This document shows positions 7,714-14,004 of a DNA stretch of 19,338 bases, in pieces. How positions within the stretch are numbered: position 1 is the stretch's first letter; every line of letters begins with the position of its first letter. The stretch is from an uncultured Porphyromonadaceae bacterium (lineage in GTDB: Bacteria > Bacteroidota > Bacteroidia > Bacteroidales > Muribaculaceae). Both the position numbers and the translations under genes were made by a program. Below the pieces are notes generated by a model. It was not told the DNA's origin and did not search any database. It saw only the letters and a program-made list of their open reading frames with translations. The stretch spans positions 1 to 19,338 of the forward strand of contig CAMWRO010000023.1 of assembly GCA_947176615.1 (NCBI GenBank), given 5' to 3'.

Positions 7714-9174
7714 TCAGAGGATGATTTTTTTATAGCGGGGGACGAGGAGCTTTATGGCGCACCAAGCGAGGAGATAGGAGACGGCGCATACGCAGAACAC
7801 AATCATGTAGGCGGCCGGTTTGCCCGCGAAACCCATGAATGTGAACGCGTCACCCATGCGTGCACCGTAGTCAAAGAGTATGCCTGAGCCTTGGCATATG
7901 ATATAGGAGCTGACTCCTCCCGCCATTGTTCCGATACCGACGATGGAGGCCACTGTCGAGGTGGGGAACATGTCGCCGATTGTCGAGTAAAGGTTGGCAC
8001 TCCAAGCCTGATGGGCAGCTCCGGCAAGTCCGATGATGACTGCGGGCCACCATGCCGAGTGTGCGCCAAGCGGCTGTGCAAAGAGGACGAGCACAGGCAC
8101 GAAGGCAAACATGAGCATTGCTCTCATGCGGCCTTCGTAGGGATTCATGCCGCGTTTCTCGACAAAAATGCGTGGCAGATAACCGCCTGCGATTGACAGC
8201 ACGGTCACGATGAGGTAGAGTGTGAAAATCAGGCCTTGTCCCATCGGGGTGTAAGACGCGTAGCCGAATTGGTCGGAGAAATAGGCCGGAGCCCAGAACA
8301 GGAAGAACCACCACACGCCGTCGGTCAGGGCCTTGCCCATGATGAAGGCCCACGTCTGACGGAATGAGAAACAACGCCAGAACGATATTGTCTCGGTCTG
8401 CTCGGCCTTGATTTCGGCCGCCGGTTCCCCGGCCTCGTCCTGCCTGATATAGTCAAGTTCGGCTTGATTTACAAATCGTGATTTTTCGGGCGAGGTATAG
8501 AGGGTGTTCCAGAATCCCATCCACACGAATCCGAGCGCACCGATGATGATGAATGCCATTTCCCAACCCAGCAGATGAGCCAGCAGCGGGATGCAGAGGG
8601 GGGCGGCAAGCGCGCCCACGGATGCTCCCGAGTTGAACACGGCAGTGGAAAAAGCGCGGTCCATTTTGGGGAAATATTGTGCGGTCACCTTGATTGCGGC
8701 AGGGAAGTTGCCGGCCTCGCCGAGGGCGAGGAGTGCGCGGCATCCGAGGAACAGCCACACTGAAACCGTGGCAATCGACAGGGCCAGAGCCGAGCCGCTT
8801 TTTACGGCGGCAAGAGCCTCGACGCTGTCGAGACCTTCGATTTTCATCGTCATCCATCCGCATCCCGCATGGAGGCAAGCTGCGCCTGACCAGATGAAGA
8901 TGGCCCAAAGATAGCCTTTGCGCGACCCCATCCAGTCGATGAATTTGCCGGCGACAAGGCTTATCGCGGCATAAAACAGCGAGAAGAAACCGGTGATTGT
9001 GCCGTAGTCACTGTCAGTCCAGTGAAATTCCGGGGCGATGAAGTCTTTCCATGTCAGGGACAATACCTGACGGTCGAGATAGTTGATCGTGGTGGCGAAA
9101 AACAGCAGCGAGCATATGACCCAGCGAAAATTGGTCCGTGTCTTTGCTGCCGCGACAGAAGTGGATATTTCCAT
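7714..9174 (-). CDS. exuT: MFS transporter, ExuT-like (hexuronate:cation symporter type)
   Basis: This 486-residue protein has about 12 hydrophobic helices. Near residue 32 it carries the anion:cation symporter-like stretch TINYLDRQVLSLTWKDF, and between TM2 and TM3 the MFS loop GKFIDWMGSRKGYLWAIF. An acidic central loop (about 240-270) separates the two six-helix halves. The family usually carries hexuronates such as glucuronate or galacturonate across the inner membrane. Placement 24 nt downstream of uxaC on the same strand supports that substrate, but the exact sugar is inferred. It is the last gene of the operon and is followed by the shared hairpin at 7639-7691. Confidence 0.85.
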   Translation of the reverse strand: MEISTSVAAAKTRTNFRWVICSLLFFATTINYLDRQVLSLTWKDFIAPEFHWTDSDYGTITGFFSLFYAAISLVAGKFIDWMGSRKGYLWAIFIWSGAACLHAGCGWMTMKIEGLDSVEALAAVKSGSALALSIATVSVWLFLGCRALLALGEAGNFPAAIKVTAQYFPKMDRAFSTAVFNSGASVGALAAPLCIPLLAHLLGWEMAFIIIGALGFVWMGFWNTLYTSPEKSRFVNQAELDYIRQDEAGEPAAEIKAEQTETISFWRCFSFRQTWAFIMGKALTDGVWWFFLFWAPAYFSDQFGYASYTPMGQGLIFTLYLIVTVLSIAGGYLPRIFVEKRGMNPYEGRMRAMLMFAFVPVLVLFAQPLGAHSAWWPAVIIGLAGAAHQAWSANLYSTIGDMFPTSTVASIVGIGTMAGGVSSYIICQGSGILFDYGARMGDAFTFMGFAGKPAAYMIVFCVCAVSYLLAWCAIKLLVPRYKKIIL

Positions 9175-9198
9175 GATATGCAGATGTCGGTGTGGTGG

Positions 9199-10614
9199 TT
9201 AGAAATTGAAATAGTTTTTGGCGTTGAAATAGCAGATGTCGCGCACCATTGCATCGACGCGCTCCTTCTCATATCCCGTGTAGGGTATCAGTCCTGTCTC
9301 GATGTCATTACCGATAAGGTTGCACAACGTGCGGCGGAAGTATTCGTGGCGGGGATAGGAGATAAATGACCGCGAGTCAGTCAGCATACCGACGAAACGG
9401 CTCAGAAGTCCGAGTAGCGACAATGCGTTCATCTGGCGCTGCATGCCGTCAATCTGGTCATTGAACCACCATCCCGAGCCAAATTGTATCTTTCCGGGAA
9501 TGCTGCCGTCCTGAAAGTTGCCTATCATGGTGGCGATTACCTCGTTGGCGGCCGGGTTGAGGTTGTAGAGGATGGTCTTGCCGAGTTTGCCACGGCTGTT
9601 GAGGCGGTCGAGAAAACGGGCCATAGATGTCGCGGTGGCAAATTCGCCGATTGAGTCAAAACCGGTGTCAGGGCCGATGAGCGACATCATGCGGGTATTG
9701 GAATTGCGGATGGTCCCGTAATGGAATTGCTGTGCCCAGCCTGAATCATGGTCCATCTCGCCGAAAATGAGCAGCATCTTGCTTTTAAACTTGCGGGTTT
9801 CCTCGGCGGTGAGGTTGTGTCCGGCATATACTTTGGCAAAGATAGCGGCGATTTCGTCATCGGTGAAATCGTCGGCATAAAACTCTTCCAGTCCGTGGTC
9901 GCTGAGGCGGCATCCCATCGACTCGAAGAAGTCATGGCGGCGTTGCAGTGCGTCGACCATGTCGTTGAAAGTGTTGACGGTCACGCCCGAAACTTCGGCC
10001 AGCCGGTCGACGTAGGCACGGAACGCCTCGGGGTTTTCTACGGCCATTGCCTTGTCGGGCCTCCAAGTGGGGAGAACCTTGATTTCAAATCCGCTGTCGG
10101 CTATTGCCTTGTGATGTTCCAGCGAGTCAACGGGGTCGTCGGTCGTGCAGACCACCTCCACGTTGTAGCGGCGCATCAGGCCGCGCGCGGTCATCGACGG
10201 GTCGTTTTGCAGCCGGTCGTTGCATTTTTCAAAAATGTCCCGTGCCGTCTCGGGGTTGAGGCGGTCGGTTATGCCGAAGGCTGTTTTCAGTTCAAGATGA
10301 GTCCAGTGGTAAAGCGGGTTTCGGAAGGTGTAGGGGACAGTCTCGGCCCATTTTTCAAACTTTTCCCAGTCGCTCGTGTCCTTGCCGGTTATGAACCGCT
10401 CGTCGACACCATTGGAACGCAGTGCGCGCCACTTGTAGTGGTCGCCTCCGAGCCACAGCTCGGTAATCGAGCTGAAACGGTGGTTACGGGCAATCATCGC
10501 CGGGTCGAGATGACAGTGGTAGTCTATTATCGGCAGGTCGGCTGCCTGTTCGTGGTACAGTTGCTGTGCCACGGGTGTCTGAAGCAGGAAATTGTCGGTA
10601 TTAAATTGTGTCAT
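9199..10614 (-). CDS. uxaC: Glucuronate isomerase (uronate isomerase)
   Basis: UxaC interconverts D-glucuronate with D-fructuronate and D-galacturonate with D-tagaturonate, the first cytoplasmic step of hexuronate breakdown. The protein has 471 residues, nearly identical in length to E. coli UxaC. It shows the amidohydrolase-superfamily metal motif IIDYHCHLDP (His33, His35), VCTTDDPVDSLEHH near 155, GSGWWFNDQIDGMQRQ near 380, and GMLTDSRSFISYPRHEYFRR near 410. Its ATG overlaps the stop of the DoxX/MauE-like gene in an ATGA arrangement, implying coupled translation, and the ExuT-like gene follows after 24 nt. No uxaB, uxuA, uxuB or kdg genes occur in the window, so the rest of the pathway must lie elsewhere. 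Confidence 0.96.
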   Translation of the reverse strand: MTQFNTDNFLLQTPVAQQLYHEQAADLPIIDYHCHLDPAMIARNHRFSSITELWLGGDHYKWRALRSNGVDERFITGKDTSDWEKFEKWAETVPYTFRNPLYHWTHLELKTAFGITDRLNPETARDIFEKCNDRLQNDPSMTARGLMRRYNVEVVCTTDDPVDSLEHHKAIADSGFEIKVLPTWRPDKAMAVENPEAFRAYVDRLAEVSGVTVNTFNDMVDALQRRHDFFESMGCRLSDHGLEEFYADDFTDDEIAAIFAKVYAGHNLTAEETRKFKSKMLLIFGEMDHDSGWAQQFHYGTIRNSNTRMMSLIGPDTGFDSIGEFATATSMARFLDRLNSRGKLGKTILYNLNPAANEVIATMIGNFQDGSIPGKIQFGSGWWFNDQIDGMQRQMNALSLLGLLSRFVGMLTDSRSFISYPRHEYFRRTLCNLIGNDIETGLIPYTGYEKERVDAMVRDICYFNAKNYFNF

Positions 10615-11927
10615 GGTTGTGAAGTCGTGTCTTTGTGATTTCTGACTTTATTGATAATATTGGTTAGAGACCAAGCTACAAGCCGCCCGCTGCGGTCGAG
10701 CACAAGGATGCCTCCGAGGATTATCAGGAGGATTCCTGTGATGGTCTTGAGATAGCGCAGGCTGCGGGGAGTGAGGAAATCGAGCATTTCGTCTTGGCCT
10801 GTGACGGCCGACATGGCCCCGTAGTTAATTGACGCGAGCGAGCGTTTCCACTGCACCACGCCGTCGCGCAGATAGACGAGGCCCACGTTACCTCGCGCGA
10901 GTTCTTTAATCAGTGTCGGTTCTGCCGAATAGATTTCGTAGTCGGCCATCGATATATCGCGCCAGTAGTCGTTGTCTTCGGCACTGTTGCCTATAAGCGT
11001 CACCAGCGACCCGCCGCGGCCCGAGATAAAGTCGTTGAGGTCGTTGATTTTATAGGAGGAAGAAAGGTCGGCATGGTGAATGTCAGGGATAGTGACGATA
11101 AACTGTTCCCCGCTGTTGCTGATAATGTAGGGGGCGACATCCTCACCGTCCTCGATGATGGTGAATCCGTCTTCGGCATGTTCGTTTCCTGAAATCAGGT
11201 GACGGTCGACGAATACCCAAGCCGTATCTTCGGGAAGGTCGTCTTCAGTGAAAGCTCTTTGCAACCCGTCGCGCTCATAGATAAACTCATAGACAGCCTC
11301 GTTGTCTTCATCATCTTCGCCATCGGCGGCAGATGACGGTATCAGCTCCACTCCCTCGCTGAACCGTCGGAAGTCAAGCATGGGTTGCACGTTGAAGCCG
11401 TAGACCTCGATAATGAGAATATAGAGAGTCGCAAGACCGCCGATAACCCACTGGATATAGGTGCCGTACAATCCGTTTACGCGGTTGTTGTAAATCGCCA
11501 GATAGATTAGGGCGGCGGTAATAAAGATGTTCTTGACAAAGGTTGCAGTATTGGATATCACCCAGAAGTCGCCGAAACATCCGCAGTCGGCCACAGGGTT
11601 GGCGATAGCGATATAGGCCGAGAGGGGCAGCATTCCGCACATGATGAGCAGAAGTCCCCACACTGACATGTGCCGGTAGGAGCCGAAGAACAGCAGCAAT
11701 CCCCAGATGAACTCGACAGCAGCAAGCAAGCCGGCCCCGATTGTGACAATTGACTCGGGGACGCTGAGATTCCACACGGTCAGATACTCGCTGATTTTAT
11801 ATACGCTCCCCCACACGTCGATACCCTTGACGAATCCCGACATGATAAAGGTCGCGCCGATGGCGAGGCGCAGAATCCACACGATTGCCGGAGTCAGCCG
11901 GGCGTGGATGTCAGCAAGACGCGCCAT
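10611..11927 (-). CDS. DoxX/MauE-like membrane protein (BT_3928-like)
   Basis: The N-terminal part (about 12-175) has several membrane helices typical of the DoxX/MauE superfamily, including RLAIGATFIMSGFVKGID. A CxC motif, ADCGCFGDFW, lies around Cys115 and Cys117; MauE-type proteins carry a similar motif and act in redox maturation of periplasmic proteins. An acidic linker (about 195-215) leads to a soluble domain of about 180 residues that vaguely resembles a thioredoxin-fold partner but contains no cysteine. A last membrane helix (about 400-418) precedes a basic tail. This matches Bacteroidetes proteins known as BT_3928-like, whose function is not established. It overlaps the upstream DUF1599 gene by 17 nt and the downstream uxaC by 4 nt, so all are one operon. 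Confidence 0.8.
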   Translation of the reverse strand: MARLADIHARLTPAIVWILRLAIGATFIMSGFVKGIDVWGSVYKISEYLTVWNLSVPESIVTIGAGLLAAVEFIWGLLLFFGSYRHMSVWGLLLIMCGMLPLSAYIAIANPVADCGCFGDFWVISNTATFVKNIFITAALIYLAIYNNRVNGLYGTYIQWVIGGLATLYILIIEVYGFNVQPMLDFRRFSEGVELIPSSAADGEDDEDNEAVYEFIYERDGLQRAFTEDDLPEDTAWVFVDRHLISGNEHAEDGFTIIEDGEDVAPYIISNSGEQFIVTIPDIHHADLSSSYKINDLNDFISGRGGSLVTLIGNSAEDNDYWRDISMADYEIYSAEPTLIKELARGNVGLVYLRDGVVQWKRSLASINYGAMSAVTGQDEMLDFLTPRSLRYLKTITGILLIILGGILVLDRSGRLVAWSLTNIINKVRNHKDTTSQP

Positions 11928-12465
11928 CTTCCTCAGTCAGTTTGATGATTCCGAAAACGGCATAGTTGACCATGTCCATATAGTTGGCGTCGATTCCTTC
12001 CGAGATGATGGTTTTGCCACGGTTGCTCTCAATCTGCTTGGTCCGCTGAATCTTGGTTAGAATCAGGTCGGTATAAGAGTTTACACGCATGCCGCGCCAT
12101 GCTTCGCCATAGTCATGGTTCTTGGCTTTCATTAGCTCGGCGGTCATGGCTGCATAACGGTCATATAGCTCCATTGCCTGCTGTGCTGAAATATCGACGG
12201 TGTCGGCAGCGCCGAGCCGGAGCTGGATGAGACCGACGATGCCGTAGTTGACGATGGCTATAAATTCAGGGAGGATGCCTTCCTGTACCATAGCCTCGGT
12301 TTCTTCAAGGGTGCGTATGCGCTTGGCCTTTATAAAAAGCTGGTCGGTGATGGAGCAGGGACGCATGATGCGCCACGATGCGCCGTAATCGGTAAGTTTT
12401 TTCTCAAAAATATCGCGGCACGACTTCAAAGCGGCCTCAAATTGACGGTTGGTTTTATCTGACAT
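11911..12465 (-). CDS. DUF1599 protein with two internal repeats
   Basis: This soluble 184-residue protein consists of two copies of one module. DYGASWRIMRPCSITD in the first half matches DYGEAWRGMRVNSYTD in the second, and VNYGIVGLIQL matches VNYAVFGIIKL. Conserved Asp, Trp, Arg and Lys residues suggest nucleotide or phosphate binding. I recall this domain being described as associated with nucleotide modification, but no reaction is established. In Bacteroidetes it is commonly found next to the BT_3928-like DoxX gene, as here. It is the first gene of the - strand operon, 25 nt downstream of a -7 box. Its 3' end overlaps the next gene by 17 nt. Confidence 0.85.
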   Translation of the reverse strand: MSDKTNRQFEAALKSCRDIFEKKLTDYGASWRIMRPCSITDQLFIKAKRIRTLEETEAMVQEGILPEFIAIVNYGIVGLIQLRLGAADTVDISAQQAMELYDRYAAMTAELMKAKNHDYGEAWRGMRVNSYTDLILTKIQRTKQIESNRGKTIISEGIDANYMDMVNYAVFGIIKLTEEDGASC

Positions 12466-12489
12466 GGGATTGAATCAATGTTGATTCCA

Positions 12490-12497
12490 CAAATTTA
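12490..12497 (-). promoter_or_regulatory. -7 box of the DUF1599-DoxX-uxaC-exuT operon
   Basis: The minus strand reads TAAATTTG, an exact TAnnTTTG match, 24 nt upstream of the ATG at 12465. The predicted leader is about 15-20 nt. No good TTG -33 box was found at the usual spacing, so activator-dependent or weak transcription is possible. Confidence 0.5.
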
Positions 12498-12691
12498 AAG
12501 ATTTTTTTTCAGACGGGTGGAAATTGTTTAATCAATTTTTAGTGAAAATGTGACCTGACTTGTAAATGGGCCTCGGGATTAAACGGTTGTAAAACAGAAA
12601 TCCAGTTGCCCGAAGTGTGCTTTTCTCTTTGGACGGTTTTAAGTTAAAATGACATTAACACGATAATTATGGCGAATTAAAGTTAAAGCAC

Positions 12692-12722
12692 TTGCGTAAT
12701 AATCAGGGTGTTAGTAATTTTG
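12692..12722 (+). promoter_or_regulatory. Bacteroidetes-type promoter driving the candidate RNA
   Basis: TTG at 12692-12694, a 20-nt spacer, and TAATTTTG at 12715-12722 match the -33/-7 consensus exactly. Transcription would start near 12729 on the plus strand, opposite to both neighbouring genes. No ordinary coding region lies downstream on this strand for more than 5 kb. Confidence 0.7.
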
Positions 12723-12728
12723 CAATGC

Positions 12729-12896
12729 GAAAACAATCTGTGACAATATCCATAAGACACGATTAAGGGAGAGATTTTTATCCCATGATTTTGCACCACT
12801 ATTCTTTAAAGGAGGCTCATTGAGCCATCCCCGTCTCCAATAACCGTTCTCCTCTCGTGTGGCGGCAGGGATGTGGAATCCGGGTCTCCTTTTTTT
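12729..12896 (+). ncRNA. Candidate structured non-coding RNA, about 168 nt
   Basis: The segment runs from the predicted start of an exact promoter to a run of seven T (12890-12896). Its 3' half can fold. AAAGGAG (12808-12814) pairs with CTCCTTT (12886-12892). Inside, GCTC/GAGC (12815-12818 with 12822-12825) and CATCCC/GGGATG (12826-12831 with 12868-12873) form helices, and CCG/CGG (12844-12846 with 12863-12865) can add to the second. An alternative closing stem pairs AAGGGAGA (12765-12772) with TCTCCTTT (12885-12892). I could not match it to SRP RNA, tmRNA or RNase P; the SRP apical loop motif is absent. 6S RNA or a Bacteroidales-specific RNA remains possible. A 12-codon ORF (12785-12823, MILHHYSLKEAH) lies inside but has no strong support. 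Confidence 0.55.
12885..12896 (+). terminator. Terminator of the candidate RNA
   Basis: The 3' strand TCTCCTTT can pair with either of two upstream segments (12765-12772 or 12808-12814) and runs straight into seven T. There is no strong local GC hairpin, so termination would depend on closing a larger domain. Confidence 0.45.
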
Positions 12897-12912
12897 AGTA
12901 ACTCTAAACCAG

Positions 12913-12995
12913 ACTCAAAACAAACATAACTTAAAAACAATCATTTTCCATAATCTCTAAAAACAATCAATAATCTCATAACTCTCTAAATTTTA
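12913..12995 (+). other. 83-nt G-free tract with imperfect repeats
   Basis: The plus strand contains no G for 83 nt, and only one G from 12899 to 12995. Within it TAAAAACAATCA occurs twice (12932-12943 and 12958-12969) and ATAATCTC twice (12950-12957 and 12970-12977). RNA of this strand would be largely unstructured, like the G-poor leaders before many Bacteroidetes genes. No function is assigned. Confidence 0.6.
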
Positions 12996-13006
12996 GACTG
13001 ACCATA

Positions 13007-13060
13007 ATGTCCGTTATCTCCATTTATATTGGCTTTTGGGCTGATTCTCTCTTTCTCTGA
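13007..13060 (+). CDS. Possible 17-residue hydrophobic micro-ORF
   Basis: An ATG directly after the G-poor tract opens a 17-codon frame (MSVISIYIGFWADSLFL) that is mostly hydrophobic. Its TGA overlaps the next ATG. There is no -7 box of its own, and an ORF this short can arise by chance, so this is only a candidate. Confidence 0.15.
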   Translation: MSVISIYIGFWADSLFL

Positions 13061-13119
13061 TGGAGATTTATGGCTGCAGTTGCGTTGTCGGTATCGATTT
13101 GAGAAAATATAACCGATAA
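13060..13119 (+). CDS. Possible 19-residue micro-ORF overlapping the previous stop
   Basis: The ATG shares its A with the preceding TGA (TGATG), a geometry typical of coupled translation. The product would be MEIYGCSCVVGIDLRKYNR, with two cysteines. No homology was recognised and chance is quite likely. The 8-bp inverted repeat ATCTCCAT (13016-13023)/ATGGAGAT (13060-13067) spans the first frame and could hide this start. Confidence 0.12.
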   Translation: MEIYGCSCVVGIDLRKYNR

Positions 13120-13142
13120 TTAGAATTGATGATTATTATTCC

Positions 13143-13175
13143 AGAGCGTTCTCTGCGTGATGCAGGGAACGCTTT
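13143..13175. terminator. Hairpin downstream of the solute-binding protein gene
   Basis: AGCGTTCTCTGC (13145-13156) pairs with GCAGGGAACGCT (13162-13173) around a 5-nt loop. There is one U-G wobble when read as plus-strand RNA and one C-A mismatch in minus-strand RNA. It lies 22 nt after the minus-strand stop codon at 13198. The following T tract is weak on both strands. Confidence 0.55.
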
Positions 13176-13197
13176 CCTGTTGTGTTGAGAGGTGAAA

Positions 13198-13998
13198 TTA
13201 CTCGCCGATTCCGTATCGGCGGAGCAGAGTGCGGTATTCCTGCGTGTTTTTGAAACGGGTGATTGCCGCGTCGATAGAATCGGCTCTCGCCGTGCTGTCA
13301 CGCGACATTACCCATGACTGGAACTGCGTGAAAGATATGGGGGTGGAAATGTCGGTGTCGGGATAGTCGGCGGCAAGCCGTACAGCGGTTGCGCGGTTGA
13401 CGACGGCAAGCGGGATTTCGCCCGCGGCAGTCAGCATGAACAGTTGCTCTGCACCGTAACCGCTGTCTTCGACCACATAAATCGTGTCGCCAATCTCGTG
13501 GGACAGGTTTCGCAGTCGGTCGGCGGCGGGGGAACCTGAGGGGACATAAACTGTTTTGCGAGCGAGGTCGAGCTGGGAGTGAACCGTGGTGTCGTTGCTG
13601 ACGAGTATCTGTCGGTCAAGATGTACAGGCTCGGTAAACCGGTATTTCTCTTTGAATCCCGAGGTGACGGGAATATCGGCGACCACGATGTCAAATTTCC
13701 CGTTTTCCAGTCCGTCAAGAGCCCAGTCGAGTGATGCGACCGGATAGAATTTCAGTTTCATCCCCTCCCGTGCAAGCACCATGCGCAGCATGTCATAATT
13801 GAACCCTCCCAGCGTGTCGTCGTAACGGTAGAGCGACAGCGGCGAGTATTCGATGGCCACGTTTATTGTGTCGCCGTTTCCCGGATTGAACCCGCGTGTG
13901 TTGTCGCGGACCTGTGTGGAACATTCCCTGAGCAGGAACATCGCGGCAATTGCGGCGACAAGCAGTGGGACGAGTATTTTCAGCGAGGGTTTTATCAT
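13198..13998 (-). CDS. Membrane-anchored periplasmic solute-binding protein (SBP_bac_3 type)
   Basis: The protein has 266 residues. A hydrophobic N-terminal segment (about 8-24, ILVPLLVAAIAAMFLL) works as an anchor or uncleaved signal; a Cys at 26 follows but the context (LLREC) is a poor lipobox. The rest resembles the type 3 extracellular solute-binding fold also present in MltF: GDTINVAIEYSPLSLY at the start, GGFNYDMLRMVLAREGMKL, a WALDGLENGKFDIVVADIP stretch, and KYRFTEPVHLDRQILV. No lytic transglycosylase domain follows, so it is a binding domain only. The ligand is unknown. It starts 6 nt after the porin-like gene, and no ABC permease or ATPase is nearby, which argues against an ordinary ABC importer role. 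Confidence 0.8.
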   Translation of the reverse strand: MIKPSLKILVPLLVAAIAAMFLLRECSTQVRDNTRGFNPGNGDTINVAIEYSPLSLYRYDDTLGGFNYDMLRMVLAREGMKLKFYPVASLDWALDGLENGKFDIVVADIPVTSGFKEKYRFTEPVHLDRQILVSNDTTVHSQLDLARKTVYVPSGSPAADRLRNLSHEIGDTIYVVEDSGYGAEQLFMLTAAGEIPLAVVNRATAVRLAADYPDTDISTPISFTQFQSWVMSRDSTARADSIDAAITRFKNTQEYRTLLRRYGIGE

Positions 13999-14004
13999 GT
14001 GGCG

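Noticed and set aside
9748..10638. 296-codon open frame on the plus strand
   Set aside because: It is the antisense shadow of uxaC, which is identified with near certainty; long antisense frames are expected in this GC-rich coding DNA.
12785..12823. 12-codon ORF with two adjacent His codons inside the candidate RNA, considered as a leader peptide of an attenuator
   Set aside because: There is no gene downstream on the plus strand for the attenuator to control, and such a short frame is expected by chance.
12808..12892. SRP RNA considered because of the size and the GTGTGGCGGCAGGGATGTGG stretch
   Set aside because: The conserved SRP apical motif (GGAAGG...AGCAG type) is missing, so the resemblance is superficial.
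12921..12928. TATGTTTG on the minus strand as a promoter antisense to the candidate RNA
   Set aside because: It matches the -7 consensus, but there is no -33 box at 19-20 nt, and such matches are common in AT-rich DNA.
13068..13301. 77-codon open frame on the minus strand overlapping the 3' end of the solute-binding protein gene
   Set aside because: It overlaps a well-supported gene in another frame and crosses the hairpin at 13143-13175; its composition is shadow-like.
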